Of a stretch of 64,000 nt of DNA, positions 24,832 through 33,397 are shown piece by piece. The number at the start of each line of letters is the position of its first letter. Position 1 is the stretch's first letter. The notes below the pieces were generated by a model. That model did no database searches, was not told the DNA's origin, and saw nothing but the letters and a program-made list of their open reading frames with translations. The stretch is taken from the NCBI GenBank assembly GCA_947647735.1, contig CANSLJ010000008.1, positions 1 through 64,000 of the forward strand, read 5' to 3'. The position numbers were made by a program, and so were the translations under genes. This DNA is from an uncultured bacterium. GTDB lineage: Bacteria > Bacillota > Clostridia > Lachnospirales > Lachnospiraceae.

Positions 24832-25905
24832 ATGAAACTGAAAAAAATCACTGCACTGTTTTTATCCGCAGCAATGCTGCTCACCGTTACCGCCTGCGGT
24901 TCCGGAAATGATGCCGAAACGGCTCCCGCTTCCCCCGATGCGGAAGAGACATCGGCTGAAAGCGAAACGGCCTCCGCAGAGAAATCCTTCCCCGATTATA
25001 CCGGCATCGACGAAGTAAAGATCGCCATGATCGCTGAGACCTCCGGCGGAAATTTCTGGGGAAACATCGAAACCGGTTTTACGGAAGCTACCGCTGCCAG
25101 AGGCTGGGAGAGCGTATACTGGGCTCCCTCGGACGCCACCACGGGAGACGCGGGGGTGCTTGACCTCGCCGAGACAGCCCTGATCCAGGGATACAACGTG
25201 ATCTGCCCGGTTATGAACGACATCTCCATCTTCGAGGATTTCTTAAACCGCGCGGAGGAGGCAGGCGTTCTGGTCATCGATTTTAACGCGAATCCCGGCG
25301 AGGGATATGTTCCTGCCCAGGTCGGCATTGATTCTTCGGAATCCGGCAGACAGCAGGGCGAGATGATCGGCAAGTTTGCAACCGAAATGGGACTCGAGGA
25401 AGTCAACTATATCAGCATGTCCATCGCCCTCAGCAATACTCCTCAGCAGGCTGTAAAAGCAGGCGCTCTGGAAGGGCTTGCGGAAAACTTCAGCGGAACG
25501 GTAAACGAAGTCGGCGAAGGGGAATCCGAATCCAACGCGGCTACCGCGCAGGACGCTATCGGCGCTCTGTTCATCGCGCACCCGGAGATCAATACGATCA
25601 TCTGCTGCGATATGTACAGTGCTGTCGGCGCTGCCGCTTATATTGAGGAAAGCGGACTTCAGGGTAAAGTGATCGCCTGCGGCCTTTCTCTGGATGCAGA
25701 CGCTCTGATCCGTGTAAAAAGCGGCGCTCTCAGCGCAACCTCTTCCGTTGACTCCGTATATATGGGCGGCGAACAGCTCTGCAGCGTTGTGGAAAAGATC
25801 ATCGGCGGCGAAGAATATGAATTCAAAAACTTCCCTCCGAAGATCTGGGTGCTTCCCGAAGAAGTAGATGAATACGCCGCTGAAAACGGCATCAGCATCA
25901 ACTGA
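24832..25905 (+). CDS. sugar ABC transporter substrate-binding lipoprotein
   Basis: A 357-aa periplasmic-binding-protein-type lipoprotein of the RbsB-like (peripla_BP_4) group. The signal peptide ends in a lipobox, LLTVTAC, with lipidated Cys22, followed by an acidic Glu/Ser/Ala-rich tether (about 23-55) and the two-lobe sugar-binding fold (VKIAMIAETSGGNFWGNI; IDFNANPGEGYVPAQVGID; INTIICCDMYSAVGAA). It delivers a sugar to the permease encoded next. GAGAGGAC precedes the ATG. It is the first gene of a five-gene operon facing a LacI regulator. The substrate may be a pentose or furanose in view of the GH43 gene. Confidence 0.93.
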   Translation: MKLKKITALFLSAAMLLTVTACGSGNDAETAPASPDAEETSAESETASAEKSFPDYTGIDEVKIAMIAETSGGNFWGNIETGFTEATAARGWESVYWAPSDATTGDAGVLDLAETALIQGYNVICPVMNDISIFEDFLNRAEEAGVLVIDFNANPGEGYVPAQVGIDSSESGRQQGEMIGKFATEMGLEEVNYISMSIALSNTPQQAVKAGALEGLAENFSGTVNEVGEGESESNAATAQDAIGALFIAHPEINTIICCDMYSAVGAAAYIEESGLQGKVIACGLSLDADALIRVKSGALSATSSVDSVYMGGEQLCSVVEKIIGGEEYEFKNFPPKIWVLPEEVDEYAAENGISIN

Positions 25906-25928
25906 ACATAAGAGCAGACAAGATACAC

Positions 25929-25956
25929 GGCGGGGCTGTACACTGCCGGCCCCGCC
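25929..25956 (+). other. GC-rich intercistronic stem-loop after the binding-protein gene
   Basis: GGCGGGGC (25929-25936) pairs perfectly with GCCCCGCC (25949-25956), loop 12 nt, no T-run. Such stems after binding-protein genes commonly protect the upstream mRNA or cause partial termination, giving more binding protein than permease. Confidence 0.55.
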
Positions 25957-25986
25957 CCCATATTACAAAGGAAGGAATCCGTTACC

Positions 25987-26952
25987 ATGAAAAACAAGAA
26001 AGTATCGCTGAATGATGTGATGAAGGTGAAAGAACTGGGCGCCCTGCTGCCGCTCATCATCCTGGTCATTGTTGCATCCATCGTAAATCCGGCATTTTTA
26101 AACGCCAATAACCTGTTTGATATTTTGAAGACCACAAGCTATACCACGATCCTCGCCGTTCCGCTTACCATGCTCATGGCTTCCGGACGTATGGACATGT
26201 CCATCGCGGCAACCACTGCTCTCGGCGGCATCATCACAGCCATGGCGGAGACAAACGGTATCCCGCTCCCTGTCTCCATCCTGCTGGGTATCCTTGTGGG
26301 CGCCGCTGTGGGGACATGTAATGCGATCCTGGTAGACTACTTCAAGCTTCCGGGATTTATCGCCACTTTAGCTGTCTCCAATATCGTGGACGGTATTTCT
26401 TCCGTTGTCACCAACAACAACCCTATCCCCGGCATCTCCGACTCCTTTAAGGCGATCGCCCAGACCCGTCTGGCAGGACAGGTGACGATCACTGTCATAT
26501 ACGCTCTGATCCTCGCCGCCATCGGATTTATCGTGATGAACCGCATGAAGATCGGCCGTATGATCCTCGCAGTCGGCGGCAATGCCGAAGCTGCCAATCT
26601 TGCCGGCATCAACGTGAAAAAGATCCACACAGGGCTCTTTATACTGGTAGGCATCTTCGCCTCCCTCTCCGGCGTTTTGTACTGCTCCCGCTTCTCCAGC
26701 GCACAGCTCACAGCAGGCGCGGGTACTTCTCTGACGATCATGTCATCTGTTATCATCGGCGGTACCGCGATGCGTGGCGGCTCCGGAACGATCGTGGGTT
26801 CCGTCCTCGGCTGTATGCTGTTCGCCGTGATCACAAACGCTCTGGTTGTTATGGGAATCTCCACAAACTGGCAGAACGTTGTATACGGCCTGATCCTTGT
26901 CATCGCATTACTGATCGACTACTTCCGTCAAAAGAGCACCAGCAGAGCATAA
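25987..26952 (+). CDS. sugar ABC transporter permease (RbsC-like)
   Basis: A 321-aa integral membrane protein of the branched-chain/ribose permease family (BPD_transp_2) with about 8-10 hydrophobic helices. Recognisable segments are LLPLIILVIVASIVNPAFLN near the N-terminus, the family SGRMDMSIAATTALGG motif (about 60-75), GFIATLAVSNIVDG, VGGNAEAANLAGINV (the loop contacting the ATPase) and GTAMRGGSGTIVGSVLG near the C-terminus. It likely forms a homodimer with the double ATPase encoded 14 nt downstream. AAAGGAAGG precedes the ATG. Confidence 0.94.
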   Translation: MKNKKVSLNDVMKVKELGALLPLIILVIVASIVNPAFLNANNLFDILKTTSYTTILAVPLTMLMASGRMDMSIAATTALGGIITAMAETNGIPLPVSILLGILVGAAVGTCNAILVDYFKLPGFIATLAVSNIVDGISSVVTNNNPIPGISDSFKAIAQTRLAGQVTITVIYALILAAIGFIVMNRMKIGRMILAVGGNAEAANLAGINVKKIHTGLFILVGIFASLSGVLYCSRFSSAQLTAGAGTSLTIMSSVIIGGTAMRGGSGTIVGSVLGCMLFAVITNALVVMGISTNWQNVVYGLILVIALLIDYFRQKSTSRA

Positions 26953-26966
26953 GGGAGGAAATGACA

Positions 26967-28484
26967 ATGAACGATGTGATCCTAGAAATGCGTCACGTTA
27001 CAAAGAAATTCCCCGGCGTCATCGCCCTGAATGATGTCTCCATCGACCTCAGAAAAGGCGAGATCCTCGGGATCGTAGGGGAAAACGGCGCCGGAAAATC
27101 CACGCTGATGAAAGTCCTCAGCGGTACTTATACCAGCAGGGAATACGAGGGCGAGGTATGGCTGGAGGGCAAAAAGCAGGTATTTAACTCCGTTGCGGAC
27201 GGACGCAGTACCGGTATTGCCATGATCTATCAGGAAGTCAATGCTTTTCTTGACTCCTCCATCGCTGAGAATATTTATGTCGGAAACCAGCCCGGCAGCA
27301 TGTTCGTAGACTATAAGAAAATGTACGATGATACCAAAAAGCTTCTGGATATGGTGGGCATCGAAGCGAGCCCCAAGACCATCGTCCGCAAATTGAACAG
27401 CGGACAGCTTCAGATGCTGGCGATCCTGCGCGGTATGGCCACCAATCCCAAGATCCTTGTTCTGGATGAGCCTACCACCGCTCTCACCGACAAGGAAGTG
27501 GATGTTCTGATGAACTTTCTTACAGACCTGAAAAAGCAGGGGGTTTCCTGCATCTATATCTCCCATAAGATGGAGGAGATCTACCGGATCTGTGACCGTA
27601 TCACCGTTATCCGTGACGGAAACGTGATCGAGACGAGGGAGACAAAGGACTGGAACAATAACGATGAACTGATCCAGGCCATGATCGGCCGTAAGATTGA
27701 AAATATGTATGTAAAAACTCCTCGGAAGCCCGGAGATGTGGTGCTGGAAGTCAAAGACCTTGTAGTTCCCCACCCCACCATCCGCAACCGGAATATCGTG
27801 AACCATGTCAGCTTTAAATTGAGAAAAGGCGAGATCCTCGGCATAGGCGGACTGGTAGGCGCAGGGCGGAGTGAAATTTTGGAGGCAGTTTTTGGAAAAT
27901 TGACCGAAGGAGTCAGCAAAACCGTTCTGATAAACGGGAAAGAAGTCTCGATAAACTCTCCGAAAACCGCCATCGCACACGGCATCGGCTTTGTGACAGA
28001 GGAACGTAAGCTGACGGGCTTTGTGGATACCATGTCCATTCTGCATAACACCAGCCTGCCCTCTCTGCCCTATCTGCCGAAAAAGCTTTTTATTGATAAA
28101 AAAGCCGAGAAGGAACAGGTGATGAAACAGTTCACGGATATGCGTGTCAAGGCGCCCTCCGTCAACTCCATGGTCATCAATCTGTCCGGCGGCAACCAGC
28201 AGAAAGTCATTCTCGGAAAATGGCTGATGAAAAATCCTGACATCCTGTTTATTGACGAACCCACAAAGGGAATCGATGTGGGTACCAAAGCTGATTTTTA
28301 TAAGATCCTGGACGATCTGGCAAACAGCGGCATGTCCATTATCATGGTCTCTTCCGATATGCCGGAACTGGTTTCCGTCAGCGACCGCATCCTTGTGATG
28401 AGCAACGGCAATCTGACCGGCGAGTTGAGCGCTGATGAAATGAATCAGGCAAATGTGATGCGTCTTGCCATCGCCGGCGATTAA
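26967..28484 (+). CDS. sugar ABC transporter ATP-binding protein (RbsA/MglA-like, two ABC domains)
   Basis: A 505-aa ATPase with two fused ABC domains. Domain 1 has Walker A GENGAGKSTLMK, a signature LNSGQLQMLAI and Walker B ILVLDEPTTALTD. Domain 2 has the degenerate Walker A GLVGAGRSEILEAVFG typical of this subfamily, the signature NLSGGNQQKVILG and Walker B ILFIDEPTKGID. I prefer the second ATG (MNDVILEM), because the AGGGAGG site is only 2 nt from the first ATG at 26961 but 8 nt from this one. It energises the permease upstream. Confidence 0.94.
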   Translation: MNDVILEMRHVTKKFPGVIALNDVSIDLRKGEILGIVGENGAGKSTLMKVLSGTYTSREYEGEVWLEGKKQVFNSVADGRSTGIAMIYQEVNAFLDSSIAENIYVGNQPGSMFVDYKKMYDDTKKLLDMVGIEASPKTIVRKLNSGQLQMLAILRGMATNPKILVLDEPTTALTDKEVDVLMNFLTDLKKQGVSCIYISHKMEEIYRICDRITVIRDGNVIETRETKDWNNNDELIQAMIGRKIENMYVKTPRKPGDVVLEVKDLVVPHPTIRNRNIVNHVSFKLRKGEILGIGGLVGAGRSEILEAVFGKLTEGVSKTVLINGKEVSINSPKTAIAHGIGFVTEERKLTGFVDTMSILHNTSLPSLPYLPKKLFIDKKAEKEQVMKQFTDMRVKAPSVNSMVINLSGGNQQKVILGKWLMKNPDILFIDEPTKGIDVGTKADFYKILDDLANSGMSIIMVSSDMPELVSVSDRILVMSNGNLTGELSADEMNQANVMRLAIAGD

Positions 28485-28517
28485 CACCATGTATTTATCT
28501 TTTTATTTTAAACTGAC

Positions 28518-28541
28518 TGCGCCTGCCTGAGGGCAGGCGCA
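28518..28541 (+). other. GC-rich intercistronic stem-loop before GH43
   Basis: TGCGCCTGCC (28518-28527), loop TGAG, GGCAGGCGCA (28532-28541): a 10-bp perfect stem with a tetraloop and no U-tract, 5 nt before the GH43 ribosome binding site. It is likely an mRNA processing or stability element that separates transporter and catabolic segments. Confidence 0.55.
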
Positions 28542-28558
28542 ATGCAAAGGAGAAAGAA

Positions 28559-29998
28559 ATGAAAACATATTCCCCTAACCCCTATTTACCTTTATACGAA
28601 TATGTGCCGGACGGAGAACCCCGGGTTTTCGACGGTCGGCTTTATATATATGGCTCTCATGATACTTCCCGCGGATCATGGTTCTGTCTGGAAGATTACG
28701 TTGTATGGTCCGCTCCCCTGGACCATCTGGATAAGTGGCGTTATGAAGGCGTCTCCTACCGCAGAGATCAGGATCCCCACAACGCGGACGGCAGGTGGGA
28801 ACTGTTCGCGCCCGATGTGGTGCAGGGGCCGGACCGGAGATATTACCTGTTCTACTGTCTGAGAATGCAGCAGGAATTCGGCGTTGCCGTCAGCGATTCC
28901 CCGGCGGGCCCCTTCACCTTTTACGGGCATATCCATTATCCGGACGGCAGGCTTTTTCAGGAACACATGCCCTATGACCCTTCTGTACTTGTGGATGATG
29001 ACGGACGTATCTACCTGTATTACGGATATACTTCCGAACAGATCGCGGCAAAGCTCGGGGCAACGGTGAGCCCCGGCTGTATGGTCGTTGAGCTCGCGGC
29101 GGATATGCTGACCGTAACCGGCGCTCCCTCCATCTGCCTGCCCCGCGACAAGGACACGGCGGGCACCGGTTTTGAGGGACACGGCTATTATGAAGCCCCC
29201 TCCATGCGAAAGATCGACGGCAGATATTATCTTGTCTATTCCAGCGAGGTATGCCACGAATTATGCTATGCCGTCAGCGATTCCCCGGCAAAAGGGTTTT
29301 CCTACGGCGGCGTCGTTATTTCAAACGGCGACATCGGCATAAACGGACGTAAATATCCGGTCTGCCAGATCGGCAACAACCACGGCGGGCTTGTCTGCAT
29401 CCACGGACAGTATTACATATTTTATCAGCGCCATACACAATGCACACAGTTTTCACGTCAGGGCTGTGCGGAACCTGTGACGATCCTTCCGGATGGCAGC
29501 ATACCGCAGGTGGAAGTGACCACCAGCGGCCTTACCGGCAGCCCTCTTCCCGCCAAAGGGACCTGGTCCACCGCCTACGCCTGCCATCTGACGCATAAGG
29601 ACGATATGAAAATGCTCAGGTACCGGGAGGCGGACGTCAATATCCTGCCCTGTATCTGGGAGGACCCTTGTGGCCCTACCGAGGCGGATTCCGTACAATA
29701 TATCCGCAATATCACGGACGGCACGGCCATCGGCTATAAATATTTCCTCGCCGAAAATGTGACCGGCATTGCGCTCTCTCTCCGGGGCGGCTGCGAAGGC
29801 AGTTTCAAAATACTGCTCGATGATCCGGTGGAAGGCGCCTGCCTCTCCACAGTACCGGTCACCCTGCACACCGATATCTGGCAGGAAATAAAAGCGTCCC
29901 TTGCCTTTGACGGCGTCCACGCTTTATACTTTATCTATCAGGGAACAGGATCTGTCAGCCTGAAAGACATCACGTTCCTTTCCAATGAATCGAGGTAA
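28559..29998 (+). CDS. GH43-family glycoside hydrolase
   Basis: A 479-aa family 43 five-bladed propeller enzyme, probably a beta-xylosidase/alpha-L-arabinofuranosidase-like exo-enzyme. The catalytic base Asp lies in YVPDGEPRVFDGRLYIYG (about 16-33), the pKa-modulating Asp in MPYDPSVLVDDDGRIYL (about 138-154) and the general acid Glu in GYYEAPSMRKIDG (about 216-228). Residues from about 340 onward form a separate beta-rich C-terminal domain, possibly carbohydrate binding. There is no signal peptide, so it acts in the cytoplasm on oligosaccharides imported by the upstream ABC transporter. AAAGGAG precedes the ATG. Confidence 0.92.
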   Translation: MKTYSPNPYLPLYEYVPDGEPRVFDGRLYIYGSHDTSRGSWFCLEDYVVWSAPLDHLDKWRYEGVSYRRDQDPHNADGRWELFAPDVVQGPDRRYYLFYCLRMQQEFGVAVSDSPAGPFTFYGHIHYPDGRLFQEHMPYDPSVLVDDDGRIYLYYGYTSEQIAAKLGATVSPGCMVVELAADMLTVTGAPSICLPRDKDTAGTGFEGHGYYEAPSMRKIDGRYYLVYSSEVCHELCYAVSDSPAKGFSYGGVVISNGDIGINGRKYPVCQIGNNHGGLVCIHGQYYIFYQRHTQCTQFSRQGCAEPVTILPDGSIPQVEVTTSGLTGSPLPAKGTWSTAYACHLTHKDDMKMLRYREADVNILPCIWEDPCGPTEADSVQYIRNITDGTAIGYKYFLAENVTGIALSLRGGCEGSFKILLDDPVEGACLSTVPVTLHTDIWQEIKASLAFDGVHALYFIYQGTGSVSLKDITFLSNESR

Positions 29999-30001
29999 AA
30001 T

Positions 30002-30970
30002 ATGCTAAAAGACAAACCCTTTCCTTTTCCACTGGACAGGCAGCTCCGTGTCATCTGTGACACGGATGCCGCCAACGAAGCGGATGACCAGTACTGCATT
30101 GCCCATCTGCTGATGACGCCCCGCTTTGATGTAAAAGCATTGATCGCGGAACACTACGGAACCGGCAAAAGCCCCTGCTCCGAACAGGAAAGTTATAACG
30201 AGATCCTGCATATTGTGGATCTGATGAATTTGAAGAAGGAAGTTTCCGTGCTTCACGGCGCGGAACACGCCCTTCCTGATGCCTGTACTCCCGTTGAAAA
30301 CGAGGGTGCCCGCTTTATCGTCGAAGAAGCATTCCGGGAAGATACAAGGCCTTTGTTTATATGCTGTACCGGCGCTATCACCAACGTCGCCTCCGCTCTG
30401 CTCATGGAACCTGCCATCGCAGAGAAGATCACGGTCATCTGGATCGGCGGCGACGCCTATCCCGCAGGCGGCTTTGAATACAACCTGCACAACGATATCC
30501 ACGCGGCAACAGCCGTTTTTCGCTCGGATGCGGAATTATGGCAGGTGCCAAAGCCCGTCTATATCACGATGAAAGTCGGATTTTTCCAGCTTCTGAACCA
30601 TGTATACCCCTGTGGAGCGCTTGGAAGATATCTCACGGAGCACACCATGCAGATCGCCGCTGAGCACGCCCGCATGATGGAGGATACCTCCACCCCTCTC
30701 GGCAGCCGTTATCTTACCATGTCCAGAGGCTCTGCCGCTACCAGCTTTGCCGGAGAACTGTGGTGTCTGGGGGATTCCCCTGTTGTGGGGCTGATGCTGA
30801 ACCATACGCTCGGGCATTTCCATATGACGGATGCGCCCTGCGGCGTCCGCCCGGACTGCACATACGATCTCTCTTCCCCCGGCAGCCGGCAGATCCGTGT
30901 TTATGACGATATTGACAATCATTTTATCCTCACGGACTTTTTCGAAAAACTGCGCTATTATTTCGGATGA
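30002..30970 (+). CDS. nucleoside hydrolase-like protein
   Basis: A 322-aa protein of the inosine/uridine-preferring nucleoside hydrolase (IunH) superfamily. The calcium and ribose-binding cluster is near the N-terminus (CDTDAANEADDQYCIAHLL, about 19-37), where the usual DxDxxxDD reads DTDAANEADD. A GGDAYPAGGFEYNLHNDIHAA segment (about 150-170) matches the second active-site region (E-x-N-x-x-x-D). No signal peptide. Its start lies 3 nt after the GH43 stop. In a sugar-utilisation operon it may cleave a furanosyl N- or O-glycoside rather than a nucleoside. That is inference. Confidence 0.88.
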   Translation: MLKDKPFPFPLDRQLRVICDTDAANEADDQYCIAHLLMTPRFDVKALIAEHYGTGKSPCSEQESYNEILHIVDLMNLKKEVSVLHGAEHALPDACTPVENEGARFIVEEAFREDTRPLFICCTGAITNVASALLMEPAIAEKITVIWIGGDAYPAGGFEYNLHNDIHAATAVFRSDAELWQVPKPVYITMKVGFFQLLNHVYPCGALGRYLTEHTMQIAAEHARMMEDTSTPLGSRYLTMSRGSAATSFAGELWCLGDSPVVGLMLNHTLGHFHMTDAPCGVRPDCTYDLSSPGSRQIRVYDDIDNHFILTDFFEKLRYYFG

Positions 30971-31163
30971 TCGAACGAGTGCTTTTCAGCGAATTTTGTT
31001 TTTATTTGGATTTTCTTTCGTCCTTTTTCATTTTTAACACAGAATTTTCATCTGGAAAACACATTTTCGACACATTTCACGATTATAGTAGATATTGATA
31101 GTTGAAGCAATTCACTATCTCCCCCCTCATAAGTAAAATGTGCCGTCATAAAGCGGTACATAC

Positions 31164-31198
31164 GAGAAAACAGCCGGGCATTGTCCGGCTGTTTTCTC
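31164..31198. terminator. bidirectional terminator between the sugar operon and recJ
   Basis: GAGAAAACAGCCGG (31164-31177), loop GCATTGT, CCGGCTGTTTTCTC (31185-31198): a perfect 14-bp stem with A/T-rich flanks on both sides. It suits converging transcription from the nucleoside hydrolase gene and recJ. The rest of the 305-nt gap (30971-31275) is AT-rich with no gene, apart from the repeat next to recJ. Confidence 0.85.
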
Positions 31199-31207
31199 AT
31201 TACTCAC

Positions 31208-31276
31208 AGGAAAGTGCTCCAAATTTTCGAGTTCGCGGAGCGAATTTCGCAACACGAACTATGCCCGCTATTTTAT
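31208..31276 (-). repeat. second intergenic repeat family, copy 2
   Basis: Read on the minus strand it starts at the recJ stop: ATAAAATAGCGGGCATAGTTCG, then TTGCGAAATTCG, CTCCGCGAACTCG and GGAGCACTTTCCT. Ends and order match copy 1 near rlmN while the centre is shorter. GCGAA/TTCGC pairings suggest a folded RNA or DNA. It precedes the recJ terminator. Confidence 0.6.
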
Positions 31277-33045
31277 CAACAGTAATTCGTCACTACAAAC
31301 TCAATCTCCCTCTGCCCGCGAAACTCATTTATCGACGGATAATAGGTGATCGTAAGCGGCAGACTCACGCCGCCACCGGAAAACAGCCTGCCGGCGGCAT
31401 TTCCATACTTTTCCGCCAGAAAGCTTTCCAGCGCTTCCACATCCCCGAAATGGACCAGCGTATAATGCCGCCCCTCCTGATCTGCCGCATCAAACTTCGC
31501 CACATTCCTGTTCTTTCCAAAAATCCGCCCGGAACGCAAACAAACATCTTTCTGCGCAAAAACCGGCTTCTGGTTCCCTGTTCCAAAAGGCGCAAGCAGT
31601 TCCAGCTCCTGTATAAACCCCTCCGATACATAAGATAAAGGCATTGCGATATCAATATGTACTTTCGGCACAAAATCCTCCTCCGTCAGCTTACAGTTTT
31701 CATTCAGCCTCCGGCGCAGCCTTCCCACATTCTCCTTCTCAAGGGAAAGCCCTGCCGCCATCTTGTGTCCGCCGAATTTCGTAAACAGATCCTTGCAGGC
31801 GGAAAGTTCCGCAAACATGTCATACCCTTCTATGGAGCGCCCGGAACCCTTGACGCCCTCCTCCGCATCCGTCAGCACGATGGCAGGCTTATGGTACCGC
31901 TCCCTGACTCGCCCGGCTATGATCCCCGCAAGGCTTTCATGGCAGGACGGCAGATACAGGATCAGTACCCTGTCCTCCCTGCCGGAACTGAGATCATCGC
32001 TTTTTGCCTCCCGCTCCAACAGCCTCACCGCCTCAGCCACACCCGCTTCCGTCATCTCCTTGCGGCTGTCATTTAAGTTTTTCAACTCCGCCGCCACAGG
32101 CACTGCCTTCCTGTAGTCCTCCTCCAGCAAAAGCTGCAACGAAAGGGAAGCGCTCTCCAGCCGTCCGGAGGCATTGATGCAGGGACCAAGCACAAACCCG
32201 ATATGATAGGCATCCACCTTCTCTTTCTCCAGCCTGTTCACCTCGATCAGCGCCCGCAGTCCCGGATGAGCGCTGCGGCGTATCCGCTTCAGTCCCTCCT
32301 TCACGATAATGCGGTTCTCACCTTTCAGTTCCATCACATCGCCCACCGTGGCAAAAGCCGCCAGTTCCAGCAGATCATCCAAAAGCCCTGCTTCCACCCC
32401 CAGCGCCCACGCCAGCTTCCAGGCAACCACCGCCCCGCAGATTCCCGGGAAAGGATAAGTCTCCCCGGGCTGTTTCGGGTCCACCACAGCCTCCGCCGGC
32501 GGCAGATGATATTCCTTTTCCCCCGTCTCATTCTCCGTAAAGGGCACTTCATGATGATCCGTCACAACCACCTGCATGCCAAGCTGATGCGCCAACTCTA
32601 TCTGGGACGCCGCCGCGATCCCGTTGTCACACGTGACGATCAGCTCCACTCCCTCCTGTGACGCCACTTCTATCAGATGCTCATTTAACCCGTAGCCGTC
32701 CCTGATCCGATGGGGGATCGCCATATCCACATCCGCCCTCAGAGATCGGAAGGCACGCACCAGGATCGCTGTGGCACAGACTCCGTCAATATCATAGTCC
32801 CCGATCACCCGGATCTTCTTTCCTTCCGCGGCTGCCCTCCCGATCACCGCCGTCGCCCGATCCATATCTTTTAAAAGCTTCGGCTCATACAGGTCCTCCA
32901 TCCCTCCGTACAAATATTTCCTGATCTCCTCATCCCCGCAGACATCCCTGTTCCTGATCAGCCTCGCCAGCACCGGTGATATCTGAAACTCCTGCGCTAT
33001 CCTGTTAAAATCCGCCTTCTTTGCCGCCACATACCAGTTTCCCAT
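31276..33045 (-). CDS. recJ: single-stranded-DNA-specific exonuclease RecJ
   Basis: A 589-aa 5'-3' ssDNA exonuclease of the DHH phosphoesterase family used in recombination and repair. Manganese-binding motifs are present: GDYDIDGVCATAI (motif I/II, about 80-92), TCDNGI (about 136-141), VVTDHHEVP (DHH, about 156-164), VVDPKQ and GxCGAVVAWKL. The DHHA1 part carries GRSIEGYDMF...FGGHKMAAG (about 375-410). A C-terminal OB fold follows (about 470-585). Length is near the family norm. It ends in FVVTNYC. The leader is weak in ribosome binding site (AGGGG). It lies between secDF and the convergent sugar operon. Confidence 0.96.
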   Translation of the reverse strand: MGNWYVAAKKADFNRIAQEFQISPVLARLIRNRDVCGDEEIRKYLYGGMEDLYEPKLLKDMDRATAVIGRAAAEGKKIRVIGDYDIDGVCATAILVRAFRSLRADVDMAIPHRIRDGYGLNEHLIEVASQEGVELIVTCDNGIAAASQIELAHQLGMQVVVTDHHEVPFTENETGEKEYHLPPAEAVVDPKQPGETYPFPGICGAVVAWKLAWALGVEAGLLDDLLELAAFATVGDVMELKGENRIIVKEGLKRIRRSAHPGLRALIEVNRLEKEKVDAYHIGFVLGPCINASGRLESASLSLQLLLEEDYRKAVPVAAELKNLNDSRKEMTEAGVAEAVRLLEREAKSDDLSSGREDRVLILYLPSCHESLAGIIAGRVRERYHKPAIVLTDAEEGVKGSGRSIEGYDMFAELSACKDLFTKFGGHKMAAGLSLEKENVGRLRRRLNENCKLTEEDFVPKVHIDIAMPLSYVSEGFIQELELLAPFGTGNQKPVFAQKDVCLRSGRIFGKNRNVAKFDAADQEGRHYTLVHFGDVEALESFLAEKYGNAAGRLFSGGGVSLPLTITYYPSINEFRGQREIEFVVTNYC

Positions 33046-33243
33046 GTTATAATATACCCCTATCTCACTAAACCATTGTACACATCCGCCCGCAAACGCT
33101 TCACAGGCAGGCTTACGCCAAAACAGGACAAAGCTTTCCGCCCTGCCCTGTCGTTGTTGAATTGATAAAATGCCTATCCATATTTTACATCCTCCCTGCC
33201 GCCAGCCTATATCCTAGCCAGATAAGTTTCAGCCGATAACCAG

Positions 33244-33378
33244 CCCGGAGGAAAATCAAATTCTCAAGGAGCCCCTCAAAAAGCGCCGGCACTTAGCGAG
33301 GTCTCTCACGAGCTTAGTGTCCGTTGCGCTTTTTGCGGAGCGAAAGCGTGGCGACGGAGAATTTGATTTTCCTCCGGG
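33244..33378 (+). repeat. structured intergenic repeat, copy C
   Basis: Outer arms 33244-33264 and 33358-33378 are perfectly complementary over 21 bp. The inner 10-bp stem (33277-33286 with 33326-33335, CAAAAAGCGC/GCGCTTTTTG) encloses CGGCACTTAGCGAGG and GAGCTTAGTGTCCG, the family core. GCGGAGCGAAAGCGTGGCGACG follows in part. It begins 19 nt after the secDF stop. The 352-nt gap between recJ and secDF holds this element and otherwise nothing I can name. Confidence 0.85.
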
Positions 33379-33397
33379 CGTCCGCTTTGAAACTTTA

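Noticed and set aside
26982-28490. Long minus-strand frame of 502 codons
   Set aside because: Antisense to the double ABC ATPase gene, whose Walker and signature motifs are intact; no family match.
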